This document shows, piece after piece, positions 1-13,500 of a stretch of 64,000 nucleotides of DNA. The translations under genes were made by a program, and so were the position numbers. The stretch spans positions 1 to 64,000 of the forward strand of contig NW_026015054.1 of assembly GCF_020379485.1 (NCBI RefSeq), given 5' to 3'. The DNA is from Brassica napus. Lineage: Eukaryota > Streptophyta > Magnoliopsida > Brassicales > Brassicaceae. Within the stretch, counting starts at the first letter, position 1. The number at the start of each line of letters is the position of its first letter. Under the pieces are notes generated by a model. It did not search any database and was not told where the DNA came from. It was given only the letters and a program-made list of their open reading frames with translations.

Positions 1-681
1 TGCTCTCTCTGTTTCTCACAGAAAAAGACTTAGGGTTTTAGGTTTGCAAAGGCAAAATTATTCACAAAAACCTAGGCAAAAATCACCACTTCATGGAGTT
101 ATATCGGGTTACCCTTATGAGACTCAAAGATAAAAGGCCTTAAACATGCTGGCCGAAATGAGGCCGAAACATTAGCCCAAAGTCTAACCAAATAAATTAA
201 AATAAACCAGACATCTGGTTGTCGGTTGAGAAGGCTTAGACCAAGGCTAATAGCATGCTTGCATGTGCCTCATTAAACCTTACCAAGAAACCCAATGGGA
301 CAAAACTGGTGAGGAAAAGAGTATACAACACTCTACTCCCCTTGGTGGTCGGCTAGATCTCAGAACCGGAAAGAGTTGGAGTGGATGAATTGGAACTGAG
401 TCTGGACCAAGCTCGGATGTGGAGATGAGAAGTCCGTCTTGGTTGAGTCTGAACTGGATCGGGTCGGCCGCGTCCTGAACCTCCTTTGGGCCGGCTTGAT
501 CTTGAATCTTCAACTGGACCATCTTCTCAATCATCAGCAGCTGGTCCTGGTCAGTCTGTCCATCTTGATCAAGGATATGCTGGACAGCTTTGGTGAAACC
601 TTCTCGCAAGGCCCTGGTTTCCCACTCCGGGTAGTCGGACCGCGCCTAACAATGGGAACCTCTACTTGGATGGCCTCATCA
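1..681 (-). mobile_element. Family A copy A1: partial LTR, 5' end at 681
   Basis: On the minus strand this begins at 681 with TGATGAGGCC, the LTR start shared with A2, A3 and A4, and runs off the window at base 1 after about 680 of roughly 1,170 bp. It therefore holds the first part of a 5' LTR or of a solo LTR; the window cannot tell which. The first roughly 325 bp (about 357-681) match the LTR part that in a 3' LTR encodes the end of the polyprotein. The TATA region near 99-105 is altered relative to the other copies. The right flank CGTCA (682-686) would be one target-site duplication copy; its partner lies outside the window. Confidence 0.9.
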
Positions 682-3254
682 CGTCAGCACACACAGGATG
701 TCTGTGGCTGTGTGTGTGTGTGTCCGTGTGTGTCCGTCAGCACACACATGACGTCCGTGGCTGTCCATCAGTACACATATCAGCACGTTGGTCCTTGGAC
801 TCAGCACGCTGGCCCTTCCCGTGGACTGTTTGGGTGATTTTGGCCCACGTGGGCTGTCTGTTCAGTACACACAGGACGTCCGTGGGTGTCTGCCAGCACA
901 CACTGGACGTCCGTGGCTATCCGTCAACACACACAGGACGTCTGTGGCTGTCCGTTCGTGTCTGTGTGTGTCCATCAGCACACACACAGGACGTCCGTGG
1001 CTCTCCATCAGAACACATATCAGCATGTTGGTCCTTGGACTCTGCACGCTGGCCCTTCCTGTGGACTGTTTTGTGATTTTGGCCCACGTGGGCTGTCTGT
1101 TCAGTACACACAGGACGTCCGTGGGTGTCTGCCAGCACACACAGGACGTCCGTGGGTGTCTGCCAGTACACACAGGACGTCCGTGGGTGTCTGCCAGCAC
1201 ACACATAACGTCTGTGGTTGTCCGTTAGCACACACAGGACGATGTGGCTGTCCATTCGTGTATGTGTGTGTCCGTCAACACACACACAAAGACGTATGTG
1301 GCTGTCCATTAGTACACATATCAGCACGCTGGTCCTTGGACTCAGCACGCTGGCCCTTCCTGGACTGTTTGGGTGATTTTGGCCCACGTGGGCTGTCTGT
1401 TCAGTACACACAGGACGTCTGTGGGTGTCTGCCAGCACACACAAGGACTTCTGTGGCTGTCTGTGGGTGTCCGTCAACACACACACATGACGTCCGTGGC
1501 TGTCTGTGTTGTTCCGTCAGCACACACAGGACGTCCGTGGTGGTCCATTAGTACACATATCAGCTCGTTGGTCCTTTGACTCAACACGCTGGCCCTTGCC
1601 GTGGACTGTTTGGGTTATTTTGGCCTACGTGGGCTGTCTGTTCAGTACACGCAGGAAGTCTGTGGGTGTCCGCCAGCACACACAGGACGTCTGTGGCTGT
1701 CCGTGGCAGTCGTCAACACACACAAGACGTTCGTGGCTGTCTTGTTTTTGTCCGTCAGCACATACAGGACGTCGTGGCTGTCCATCAGTACACATTTCAG
1801 CACGTTGGTCCTTTGACTCAGCACACTGGCCCTTCCCGTGGACTGTTTGGGTGATTTTGGCCCATGTGGGCTGTCTGTTCAGTACACACAGGATGTCCGT
1901 GGGTGTCTGTCAGCACACACAGGACGTCGTGTGTGTCTGTCAGCACACACAGAATGTCCGTGTGTGTCCGTCAGCACAAACAGGGCATCCATGGCTGTCC
2001 GTGTGTGTCTGTGGTGTGTCTGTCAGCCACACAGGATATCCGTGGCTGTCCATCAGTACACATATCAGCACGTTGGTCCTTGGAATCAGCACGCTGGCCC
2101 TTCCCGTTGACTATTTTTGGGTGATTTTGGCCCACGTGGGCTGTCTGTTTAGTACACACAGGACATCCGTGGGTGTCTGCCAGCACACACAGGACGTTCA
2201 TTGCTGTATGTGGCTGTCCGTCAGCACACACAGGACGTCCGTGGCTGTCCGTTTGTGTCCGTGTATGTCCGTCAGCACACACAGGACGTCTGTGGCTGTC
2301 CATCAGTACACATATCCGCACGCTGGTCCTTAGACTCAGCACGCGGGCTCTTCCCGTGACTGTTCGTGTGTGATTTTGGCCCACATGGGTTGTCTGTTCA
2401 GTACACACAGGACGTTCCGTGGGTGTCCGTCAGCACACACAGGACGTCCGTGTGTGTCCGTCAGCAAACACAGGACGTCTGTGGCTGTCCGTGTGTGTCC
2501 GTCAGCACACACAGGACGTCTGTGGCTGTCCATCAGTACACATGTCAGCACGTTAGTCCTTGGACAAAGCACGCTGACCCTTCCTGTGGACTGTTCGAGT
2601 GATTTTGGCTTACGTGGGCCTGTCTGTTCAGTACACACAGGACATCCGTGGGTGTCTGCCAGCACACACAGGACGTCTGTGGCTGTCCGTGGCAGTCGTC
2701 AACACACGGACGTTCGTGGCTGTCTGTGTTTCTCTCGTCAGCACATACAGGACTTTCGTGGCTGTCCATCAGTACACATATCAGCACGTTGGTCCTTGAC
2801 TCAGCATGCTGGCACTTCCCGTGGACTGTTTGGGTGATTTTGGCCCATGTGGGCTGTCTGTTCAGTACACACAGGACGTCTGTGGGTGTCTGTCAGCACA
2901 CACAGGACGTCCGTGTGTGTCCGTCAGCACACACAGAACGTCTGTGTGTGGTCCGTCAGCACAAACAGGACGTCCATGGCTGTCCGTGTGTGTCCGGTGT
3001 GTGTCAGCACACACAGGACGTCCATGGCTCTCCATCAGTACACATATCAGCACGTTGGTTCTTGTACTCAGCACGCTGGCCCTTCGCGTGGACTGTTTGG
3101 GTGATTTTGGCCAACGTGGGCTGTTTGTTCAGTACGCACAGGACGTCCGTGGGTGTCCGCAAGCACACACAGGTTGTCCGTGCTGTCTGTGACTGTCCGT
3201 CAGCACACACAAGGACGTCCGTGGCTGTCTGTGTGTGTCCGTCAGCACACACAG
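682..3254. repeat. Satellite array 1
   Basis: Tandem array of about ten basic units, anchored by GATTTTGGCC-type blocks near 836, 1077, 1377, 1616, 1855, 2127, 2373, 2603, 2838 and 3103. Each unit has a conserved block of about 105 bp, containing the palindrome GCCCACGTGGGC (for example 843-854), followed by about 31-bp subunits of the form CAGCACACACAGGACGTC plus a TGTCCGT-type tail, sometimes with 10-bp GTGTGTCCGT additions. Long open frames exist on both strands but are a by-product of few stop triplets in the repeat. The order of variants is collinear with parts of array 2. Confidence 0.97.
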
Positions 3255-4426
3255 TGATGAGGCCATCCAAGTAGAGGTTTCCATAGTTAGGCGCGCGGTC
3301 CGACTACCAGAGTGGAACCAAGGCCTTGCGAGAAGTTTCACAAAGCTGTCCCAACAAATCCTTGATCAAGATGGACAGACTGACCAGGACCAGCTGCTGA
3401 TTGAGAAGATGGTCCAGTTGAAGATTCAAGATCAAGCCGGCCCAACGGAGGTTCAGGACACGGCCGACCTGATCCAGTTCAGACTCAACCAAGCCGGACT
3501 TCTCATTTCACATTCGAGCTTGGTCCAGACTCAGTTTCCTTTTCATCCACTCCAACTCTTCCCGGTTCTGAGATCTAGCCAACCACCAAGGGGAGTAGCA
3601 TGTGTTGTACTCTTTTTTTCCTCTCACCAGGTTTGTCCCATTGGTTTTCTTGGTAAGGTTTTAATGAGGCAACATGCAAGCATGCTATTAGCCTCGGTCT
3701 AGGCCTTCTCAAACCGACACCAGATGTCTGGTTTATTTTAATTTATTTGGTTAAGACTTTGGGCTATTGTTTCAGCCTCATTTTCGGCCATCTTGTTTAA
3801 GGCCTTTTATCTTTGAGTCCCATAAGGGGTAAACCCTATATAACCCCATGAAGTTGGCGATTTTTGCCTAAGTCGTTTTATGAAATAATTTTGCCTTTGC
3901 AACCTAAAACCCTAAGTCTTTTTCTGTGAGAAACAAGAGAGAGCAGTCGAGTCTTATCAAGCTTCAACCACCATGCTTTTCTGGCGATTCTCACCTCCAT
4001 TCCATCCATCGATTTGCCTTGAGAGTGATACACATCCAAGCCAAATCCCAGCTATCCACCTCCATCCACTGTTCTTGTTGAGAGAGATACACATCCAGCA
4101 ACAAGGATCCATCCCCCATATCTCTATCCTTCCTTTTTTGTTTTATCTTGCATCATATAGTTCTAGATTTTCCATTCATTATAAAAACCCATAAAAAGTC
4201 ATATTTGCTCCTGTTCTTCATTATCATTTAGCTTTCTTTCTGTTCATCATTTTGATTCATAAAAACTCATAAAAAATAGCACTCTTTTGCTTCAGGAACC
4301 AGATCGGCCATCTCCCACTCCATCGCGTCCGTCTAGCCGCTCCATAGCCGTCCGTCCGTTCTGTCCAGTCCGAGTTCTTGAACCTCAGACCGTCCATCCG
4401 TGTAGTCTGAATCCCGGCCTGTATCA
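3255..4426 (+). repeat. 5' LTR of A2
   Basis: 1,172 bp, from TGATGAGGCC to GGCCTGTATCA. The ends form an imperfect inverted repeat (TGATGAGGCC against TGATACAGGCC), as expected for an LTR. It is followed after three bases by the primer-binding site. The first roughly 325 bp correspond to the coding tail of the polyprotein but are non-functional in this position. Confidence 0.95.
3837..3843 (+). promoter_or_regulatory. TATA box in A2 5' LTR
   Basis: TATATAA in an otherwise GC-balanced stretch of the LTR, conserved at the same place in A3 and A4. It is the likely core promoter for the element's genomic RNA. No transcript evidence is available. Confidence 0.65.
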
Positions 4427-4429
4427 TTT

Positions 4430-4441
4430 TGGTATCAGAGC
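4430..4441 (+). other. Primer-binding site of A2 (initiator Met tRNA)
   Basis: TGGTATCAGAGC, three bases after the LTR end, matches the complement of the 3' end of plant initiator methionine tRNA, the usual primer for minus-strand synthesis in plant Ty3/gypsy elements. Downstream to 4886 is an untranslated leader with T-rich tracts and no gene. Confidence 0.93.
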
Positions 4442-4886
4442 TCAAAGCTCCCACACCCTCGGTTGTATCCTATCCCTTTTGACTTTTGTTAGTTGCTTGG
4501 TTCATCATCTTGATTTTCAAAAAAATTTGCATTTGTTCTTGCTGTTCTTGGCGAGTTCAAACTGGTTTTCTTGGCATATCTTTTGATCCATTTTCTTGCA
4601 TCTTTCATTCCAGTAACTTGTTTTTGGCATCCATCGATTTTTACTTTCCTTTTTGACTCGGATTTCCATTTAATTGCATTTAATTTTTTTCTTTGCTTGC
4701 ACTTCAAGCTTTTCCAATTTAAAAAAAAAAGGAAGATTGTCCTTTCCATTTTTTTAAATTTTCGAAACTCAAATTAAAAAAAAAAAAGTTTTACATTCAT
4801 TGCATACCTTATTTAGATATTCTTTCCTTCTTCTTTGATTCTTTGCAAATCACTCTTTCTTTCTTTCCTCTCTTGTCGCAGGAGAC

Positions 4887-7800
4887 ATGGGAGACCTAAA
4901 TGGAGCACCAACACAAGCCGAGATCAATGCTCAGCTGTTGGCTAACCATGCTGAACTCCAAGCCACACTGGCTACTGTGACTGAGCAGCTGGCTCAGATA
5001 ACAGGAAGGAACCGAGCTAATGCTCCACAGCCAAGGAGAGAAACCAACCATTCCGGAAGAGGAACAGTCCCAATCCAGTGAGGACAACTCGGACACTGAC
5101 CGTACCGAACCGGACGAGCCGCGGCACGAATGGGCCGGACGTGGGAACCGACGGGAGTATCGGGTCCAAGGCGATGGTAGCCCGGTCCGAAGGACATTCC
5201 GAGACGATGAAGTAGCTTGGCAAGGAGGCAAGGATCTCAAACTTACTCCCCCAGCCTTTGCTGGAAAGGTTAACCCGGACGCCTACATTGAATGGGAGAG
5301 GCGCATGGAGTACATCTTTGAGTACTACCGCTATACCGAGGCCAAGAATCACCCTAGCCGCAGCTCAACTGACAGACAATGCCCTAACCTGGTGGGACAG
5401 AGAAGTAGCCGAGGTTGGCAGAGTCTATAGGATTGAGACTTGGGAGGAGATGCGAGCTAAGCTCCGTGCAAGGTATATTCGCTCATACTACCAGCGAGAT
5501 TTACTAAAACGTTTTTGCAAGTTGTCTCAGGGTACTAGGACCGTAGAAGAGTACTTTGAGGAGTTTGAGGCTCTCAAGAACAAGCTCAGGACGCGCGAGA
5601 CCGAAGAGGTTATGATGGCTCAGTTCTTGGAAGGATTTTCAAGACCGCATCGCTTGCAAGGTGGAGAGGCAGACCTACATCAACTTCAATGACCTCCTCC
5701 ACTATGCCATCCAGGCCGAGCAGCACATTAAAAGGAAAAACGCCTCTAGCACCAGGAACAGACGCCATGGGCTCCATCCGGATCCAAAGGGGTTGAGAAG
5801 AACAAATCCATTGAAGTGGAAAACCGGTTCAAGAAGAGCCAATCCGACCAGTCCAAACCAGGTTCATCCGAACCAGGTAAGGGACAAACCCAAGCTCAAA
5901 GAACTCGTGATATTACTTGTTTCAAATGTCAGGGGAAGGGGCACTACGCCAGGGACTGTCCGAACAAGCGTGTCATGATCCTTAAGGCAGACGGCGAGTA
6001 TGAGTCCCAAGACGAGGCCGATGTAGAGATGGCTGACTCAGGTGATGAGATAGTGGACTATGCTGAAAACTGGTGAGCTGCTGGTGGTCAGACGAGCTCT
6101 CAGTGCTCTCTTTGATCCAGAAACCGTCCAACGAGAGAACATCTTCCATACTAGATGTAGCGTGGAGGCAAGGTATGTAGTCTAATTATTTATGGTGGCT
6201 CTTGCACTAATGTGGCCAGCAGGTACCTTGTTGAAAAGTTAGGACTAGCAAAGTTGCCACACCCCAGGCCATACAAGCTCAAGTGGCTCAATGATGAGAC
6301 GGAGCTTAAAATCTCGGAGCAAGTTGTTGTTTCCTTTTGTATTGGTAAGTACCAGGACCAGGTGAAGTGTGATGTGGTTCCTATGCAAGCCGGGCATCTA
6401 CTGTTAGGGAGGCCTTGGCAGTTTGACAAGGAGACCATTCACCATGGGAGGACTAACATCTACAGCTTTACCCACAACAACAAGAAGCACAGCCTGGCTC
6501 CTCTCAGTCCACAAGAGGTGTACGAGATGCAGAGGGCCATGGATCAGTCTGGACTGTTTAGTAAAACTAACCTTTACATCTCTCTTCAAGTAAATTGATT
6601 AAATCATTGCAGCAAGACACACAGGTGCTACTAATGGTTTTCAAGGAAGGTTGTTTTGCAGGCTTTGAGGCACCAGATTGTCCAGCTGAGATGCAAGTAC
6701 TAATGGACCAGTACAAGGACGTGTTCCCTGAGGAGATACCAGCCGGCTTACCACCCCTCCGAGGCATCGAACATCAGATAGACTTTGTGCCAGGCGCCCC
6801 ACTTCCAAACCGAGCCGCGTACCGAGTAAATCCGGAGGAGGCTAAGGAGCTGGAGAGACAGGTCCAAGACCTCATGGACAAGGGGTACATTCGAGAGAGT
6901 CTCAGCCCATGTGCCGTTCCCGTCCTCTTGGTGCCTAAGAAGGATGGAACATGGCGTATGTGTGTTGATTGCCGAGCCATCAACAACATCACCATAAAAT
7001 ATCGGTACCCCATTCCTAGACTTGATGATATGTTAGATGAACTGAGTGGTTCCACAGTGTTTTCAAGATTGATCTTAGGAGTGGCTATCACCAAGTTCGG
7101 ATGAAGGAGGGTGACGAGTGGAAGACTGCTTTCAAGACCAAGCAAGGCTTGTATGAGTGGCTGGTGATGCCCTTTGGTCTTACCAACGCCCCTAGCACCT
7201 TTTTGAGGCTTATGAACGAGGTTCTAAGGCCCTACATTGGTAAATTTGGTTGTCTATTTTGATGACATATTGATCTATAGTCAGTGCTTATCCGATCACA
7301 TTAGTCATGTAGAACAGGTTTGAAGGCGCTCAGGCAGGAAGGACTCTTTGCCAATCTCAAGAAGTGTGTATTTTGCACTGACCAGTTAATATTTTTAGGC
7401 TTGTTGTGAGCTCACAGGGTTTGAAGGTCGATGAGGAGATGATCAAGCCATCCAAGACTGGCCCACACCGACCACTATTGGGCAAGTCCGAAGTTTCCAT
7501 GGCCTAGCCAGCTTCTATAGGCGGTTTGTCAAGGACTTCAGCACCATTGCTGCTCCCATGACCTCAGTGATCAAGAAGAATGTATCCTTTGTTTGGGGCC
7601 CTGCCCAAGAGGAGTCTTTCAACAAGCTTAAATATAGTTTAACTCATGCACCCGTTCTTACACTCCCTGATTTAATAAAACTTTTGAGATTGAGTGTGAT
7701 GCATCAGGTACAGGCATTGGAGCTGTCCTTACTCAAGGGGCCGACCAGTGGCATTCTTTAGTGAGAAATTGAGTGGAGCTGCCCTCAACTACCCAACCTA

Positions 7801-9649
7801 TGACAAAGAGCTATACGCTCTAGTAAGGTCCCTTGAAACTTGGCAGCATTACCTTTTGTCTAAGGAATTTGTTATTCATACAGATCATGAGACACTTAAG
7901 CACTTAAGGGGACAGTCCACACTCAAGAAGAGGCACGCCAGATGGCTCGAGTTCGTGGAGACCTTTCCCTATGTGATCAAGTACAAGAAGGGCAAAGACA
8001 ATGTGGTGGCCGATGCACTGTCCCGGAGACACACTCTCATTGTGAACATGGAGGCCAAGATCATGGGTTCGAACATATTAAAGAATCTTATGCCACTGAT
8101 CTTGATTTTAATGAAGTTTTCAGGAACACTGAGAAGGGGGCTTTCGGGCCATACTACCAGCATGAGGGGTTCCTGTTCAAGGGAAAGAGGTTGTGCATTC
8201 CAAAGGAGCCATGAGGGAACTGCTGGTTCGGGAGGCCCATGGTGGCGGCCTCATGGGACACTTTGGTCGGGACAAGACCTTGAGTGTCCTAACTGAACAT
8301 TTCTTTTGGCCAAACATGAAGAGGGATGTGGAGAGCATATGCGCCAAGTGCACTACTTGCCTTAAAACCAAGTCCAGGTCACATCCTTACGGTTTACAAA
8401 TGCCATTGCCGATTCCTAACCACCCTTGGGTAGACATTTCTATGGACTTTGTGCTGGGTTTACCCAAGATAAACCACAAGGATTCCATTTTGTAGTGGTA
8501 GACAGGTTCTCCAAGGGCCCATTTCATAGCCTGTAACACCACTAATGATGCCACTCAGACCGCCAACCTATTCTTCAAAGAAGTGGTCCGACTACATGGT
8601 GTTCCTCGAACCATTGTGTCTGACCGTGATGCCAAGTTCCTCAGCCATTTCTGGAAGACACTATGGGGCAAGTTCGGAACCAAGCTACTATTCTCGACCA
8701 CTTGCCATCCCCAAACCGACGGCCAGACTGAGGTAGTAAACCGTACACTCTCTCAACTGTTGAGAGCTACGGTCGGTAAGAATTTAAGAAATTGGTTGTC
8801 TTGTTTGCCTTTTGTTGAGTTTGCTTATAACCATGCTAGGCACTTTACTACTAACCTGTCACCTTTTGAGATTGTTTATGGGTTTCAGCCAGAGACTCCT
8901 TTAGACTTCACCGAACTGCCCAGCTCCATGTACCGCAGTCGTGATGGAGTCGCCAAGGCAGAGTTTGTTAAGAACATGCACCTGAAGGTCAAGGAGAGGA
9001 TAGAGGCCAAGGCGGCTAAGGTCAAGGCCAAGTATGACCAGAAGAGGAAGGAGGTACTGTTCAAACCCGGAGACTTGGTGTGGTTACACATGCGGCCCGA
9101 GAGGTTTCCAGAAGCCCGGAAGTCCAAGCTCTCTCCTCGTGGGACAGGACCATTCCGCATCCTAAAGAAGATCAACGACAATGCCTATATCCTTGACCTC
9201 CTTGCTGAATTTAAAATTTCACATACTTTCAATGTCTCAGATTTGTCTCCTTTCCATGCAGATAGTAATGATGACTTTGCAGATGATGGTGTTCTGAGGC
9301 CAGAACCTCGTCAAGAGGGAGGGAATGATGAGGCCATCCAAGTAGAGGTTCCCATAGTTAGGCGCGGTCCGACTACCCGGAGTGGAACCAGGGCCTTGCG
9401 AGAAGGTTTCACCAAACCTGTCCAACAAATCTTGATCAAGATGGACAGACTGACCAGGACCAGCTGCTGATTGAGAAGATGGTCCAGTTGAAGATTCAAG
9501 ATCAAGCCGGCCCAACGGAGGTTCAGGACGCGGCCGACCCGATTCAGTTCAGACTCAACCAAGCCGGACTTCTCACTTCCACATCCGAGCTTGGTCCAGA
9601 CTCAGTTTCCATTTCATCCACTCCAACTCTTCCCGGTTCTAAGATCTAG
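4887..9649 (+). pseudogene. Decayed gag-pol polyprotein of A2
   Basis: Starts at the same ATG context as the A3 and A4 gag (MGDLNGAP). Recognisable pieces in order: gag N-terminus (4887-5081), gag core with a WWDRE-like motif (5020-5692), CCHC zinc knuckle (within 5816-6076), protease (6212-6598), N-terminal reverse transcriptase (6595-7104), the YFDD region broken near 7250, RNase H (about 7680-8080), integrase zinc-binding domain (8193-8495), and integrase core to the end (8583 onward). The pieces lie in different frames because of many 1-2 base insertions and losses. Many are at homopolymers, while the surrounding bases agree closely with A3. It cannot make a full polyprotein. The inferred stop at 9647-9649 lies inside the 3' LTR. 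Confidence 0.93.
9313..9325 (+). other. Polypurine tract of A2
   Basis: AAGAGGGAGGGAA directly precedes the 3' LTR start TGATGAGG. The same tract precedes the 3' LTR in A3 (20989-21001) and A4 (minus strand, 48093-48105). It is the expected plus-strand primer and fixes the LTR start inside the polyprotein frame. Confidence 0.92.
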
Positions 9650-10501
9650 CCAACCACCAAGGGGAGTAGCATGTGTTGTACTCTTTTTCCTCACCAGGTT
9701 TTGTCCCATTGGGTTTTCTTGGTAAGGTTTTAATGAGGCAACATGCAAGCATGCTATTAGCCTCGGTCTAGGCCTTCTCAAACCGATAACCAGATGTCTG
9801 GTTTATTTTAATTTATTTGGTTAAGACTTTGGGCTATTGTGTCAGCCTCATTTTCGTCCAGCTTGTTTAAGGCCTTTTATCTTTGAGTCCCATAAGGGTA
9901 AACCCTATATAACCCATGAAGTTGGCGATTTTTGCCTAAGTCTTTTATGAAATAATTTTGCCTTTGCAAACCTAAAACCCGAAGTCTTTTTCTGTGAGAA
10001 ACAAGAGAGAGCAGCGGAGTCTTATCAAGCTTCAACCACCAAGCTTGTGGCGATTCTTCACCTCCATTCCATCCATCGATTTGCCTTGAGAGTGATACAC
10101 ATCCAGCAAGCCAAATCCCATAGCTATCCACCTCCATCCCACTGTTCTTGTTGAGAGAGATACACATCCAGCAACAAGGATCCATCCCCCATATCTCTAT
10201 CCTTCTCTTATTTGTTTTTATCTTGCATCATATAGTTCTAGATTTTCCATTCATTATAAAAACCATAAAAAGTCATATTTGCTCTTGTTCTTCATTTATC
10301 ATTTAGCTTTCTATCTGTTCATCATTTTGATTCATAAAAAACTCATAAAAATAGCACTCTTTTGCTTCAGGAACCAGATCGGCCATCTTCCACTCCATCG
10401 CATCCGTCTAGCCGCTCCATAGCCGTCCGTCCGTTCTGTCCAGTCCGAGTTCTTGAACCTCAGACCGTCCATCCGTGTAGTCTGAATCCCGGCCTGTATC
10501 A
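9326..10501 (+). repeat. 3' LTR of A2
   Basis: 1,176 bp, TGATGAGGCC to GGCCTGTATCA, followed by the duplicated target bases CACAG at 10502-10506. The first part encodes the polyprotein C-terminus. A TATATAA at 9906-9912 could drive transcription out into satellite array 2. Confidence 0.95.
9906..9912 (+). promoter_or_regulatory. TATA box in A2 3' LTR, facing array 2
   Basis: TATATAA at the conserved LTR position. If active it would give transcripts reading into the satellite at 10502. Confidence 0.55.
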
Positions 10502-13500
10502 CACAGGACGTCAGTGGGTGTCCGTCAGCACAAACAGGACGTCTGTGTGTGTCCGTCAGCACACACAAGACGTCTGTGGCTGTGTGTTTGTGTGTCCTGT
10601 GTATCCATCAGCACACACAGGACGTCTGTGGCTGTCGATCGGTACACATATCAGCACGTTGGTCCTTGGACTCAGCACGCTGGCCTTTCCCATGGACTGT
10701 TTGGGTGATTTTGGCCCACGTGGGCTGTCTGTTCAGTACACACAGGACGTCCGTGGGTGTCCACCAGCACACACAGGACGTCCGTGGCTGTCCGTCAGCA
10801 CACACAGGACATCTGTGGCTGTCCGTTCGTGTCTGTGTGTGTCTGTCAGCGCACACACAGGACGTCCGTGGCTGTCCATCAGAACACATATCAGCATGTT
10901 GGTCCTTGGACTCAGCACGCTAGCCTTCCCGTGGACTGTTCAGGTGATTTTGGCCCATGTGGGCTGTCTGTTCAGTACACATAGGACGTCTGTGGGTGTC
11001 CGCCATGCACACACAGGACGTTTGTGGCTGTCCGTGGGTGTCCGTCAACACCCACAGGACGTCCGTGGCTGTCTGTGTGTGTTCGTCAGCACACACAGGA
11101 CGTCCGTGGCTGTCCATCAGTACACATATCAGCACGTTGGTCCTTTGACTCAGCAGGCTGGCCCTTCCCGGGGACTGTTTGGTTGATTTTGGCCCATGTG
11201 GGCTGTCTGTTCAGTACACACCAGACGTCCGTGTGTGTCCGTCAGCACTCACAGAACGTCTGTGTGTGTCCGTCAGCACAAACAGGACGTCCGTGGCTGA
11301 CCGTGTGTGTCCGTCAGCACACATAGGACGTCTGTGGCTGTTCATCAGTACACATATCAGCACGTTGGTCCTTGGACTCAGCACGCTGGCCCTTCTCGTG
11401 GACTGTTTGGATGATTTTGGCCCATGTGGGCTGTTTGTATAGTACACACAGGACGTCCGTGGGTGTCCACCAGCACACACAGCACGTCTGTGGCTGTCTA
11501 TGGCTGTCCGTCAGCACACACAGGACGTCCGTGGCTGTCCGTGTTTGTCCGTGTGTGTCCGTCAGCACAAACAGGACGTCTGTGTGTCAGTCAGCACACA
11601 CAGGAAGTCCGTGTCCGTATGTGTGTGTCCGTGTGTGTCCGTCAGCACACACAGGACATCCGTGGCTGTCCATTAGTACACATATCAGCACGTTGGTCCT
11701 TGGACTCAGCACGCTGGCCCTTCCCGTGGACTGTGTGGGGATTTTGGCCCATGTGGGCTGTCTGTTCAGTACACACAGGACGACTGTGGTGTCTGTCAGC
11801 ACACACAGGACGTATGTGGGTGTCTGCCAGCACACACAGGACGTCTGTGGCTGTCCGTGGCAGTCGTCAACACACACAGGACGTTCATGGCTGTCCGTGT
11901 TTGTCCGTCAGCACATACAGGACGTTCGTGGCTGTCCATCAGTACACATATCAGCACGTGGTCCATTGACTCAGCACGCTGGCCCTTCCCGTGGACTGTT
12001 TGGGTGATTTTGGCCCATGTGGGCTGTCTGTTCAGTACACACAGGACGTCCGTGGGTGTCTGTCAGCACACACAGGACGTCCGTGTGTGTCCATCAGCAC
12101 ACACAGAATGTCCGTGTGTGTCCGTCAGCAGAAACAGGACGTCCGTGGCTGTCCGTGTGTGTCTGTGTTGTCCGCCAGCACAGACAGGACGTCCGTGGCT
12201 GTCCATCAGTACACATATCAGCACGTTGGTCCTTGGACTCAGCACGCTGGCCGTTCCCGTTGACTGTTTTTGGGTGATTTTGGCCCACGTGGGCTGTCTG
12301 TTTACTACACACAGGACGTCCGTGGGTGTCTGCCAGCACACACAGGACGTTCATTGCTGTCTGTGGCTGTCCGTCAGCACACACAGGACATCCGTGGCTG
12401 TCCGTTTGTGTCCGTGTTTGTTCGTCAGCACACACAGGACGTCCGTGGCTGTCCATCAGTACACATATCCGAACGCTGGTCCTTGGACTCAGCACGCGGG
12501 CTCTTCCCGTGGACTGTTTGGGTGATTTTGGCCCACATGGGTTGTCTGTTCAGCACACACAGGACGTCCGTGGGTGTCCGTCAGCACACACAGGATGTCC
12601 GTGTGTGTCTGTCAGCAAACACAGGACGTCTGTGGCTGTCCGTGTGTGTCCGTCAGCACACACATGACGTACGTGGCTGTCCATCAGTACACATATCAGC
12701 ACGTTGGTCCTTGGACAAAGACGGCTGACCCTTCCCGTGGACTGTTCGGGTGATTTTGGCTTACGTGGGCTGTCTGTTCAGTACACACAGGACGTCCGTG
12801 GGTGTCCGCCAGCACACACAGGACGTCTGTGGCTGTCCGTGGCAGTCGTCAACACACACAGGACGAATTTTGTGGCTGTTTGTGTTTCTGCGTCAGCACA
12901 TACAGGACGTTCGTGGCTGTCCATCAGTACACATATCAGCACGTTGGTCCTTTGACTCAGCATGCTGGCACTTCCCGTGGACTGTTTGGGTGATTTTGGC
13001 CCATGTGGGCTGTCTGTTCAGTACACACAGGACGTCCGTGGGTGTCTGTCAGCACACACAGGACGTCCGTGTGTGTCCGTCAGCACACACAGAACGTCTG
13101 TGTGTGTCTGTCAGCACAAACAGGACGTCCGTGGCTGTCCGTGTGTCCGTTGTGTCCGTCAGCACACACAGGACGTCCGTGGCTGTCCATCAGTACACAT
13201 ATCAGCACGTTGGTTCTTGTACTCAGCACGCTGGCCCTCGCGTGGACTGTTTGGGTGATTTTGGCCAACGTGGGCTGTTTGTTCAGTACACACAGGACGT
13301 CCGTGGGTGTCCGCCAGCACACACAGGTCGTCCGTGGCTGTCTGTGGCTGTCCGTCAGCACACACAGGACGTCCGTGGCTGTCCGGTGTGTCCATCAGCA
13401 CACACAGGACGTCGTGGGTGTCCGTCAGCACAAACAGGACGTCTATTGTGTCCATCAGCACACACAGGACGTCTTTGGCTGTGGTGTGTGTCCGTGTGTG

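Larger units (their letters stand above)
3255..10501 (+). mobile_element. Family A copy A2: complete LTR retrotransposon with decayed coding region
   Basis: A 7,247-bp Ty3/gypsy element inserted in the satellite, flanked by perfect 5-bp duplications CACAG (3250-3254 and 10502-10506). Order: 5' LTR, primer site, leader, gag-protease-RT-RNase H-integrase, polypurine tract, 3' LTR. Joining the flanks gives an ordinary satellite subunit, so the element boundaries are secure. The LTRs differ from each other more than those of A4, and the coding region has many small indels, so this copy is older, or the assembly is error-prone here. Clade assignment to CRM-like chromoviruses is an inference from the polyprotein reaching into the 3' LTR and ending without a classical chromodomain. 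Confidence 0.95.

Noticed and set aside
833..860. CENP-B-box-like match at GTTCGGGTGATTTTGG in the conserved block
   Set aside because: It fits seven of the nine fixed positions in some units only; many units have GTTTGGG instead, and plants lack a clear CENP-B system, so chance is likely.
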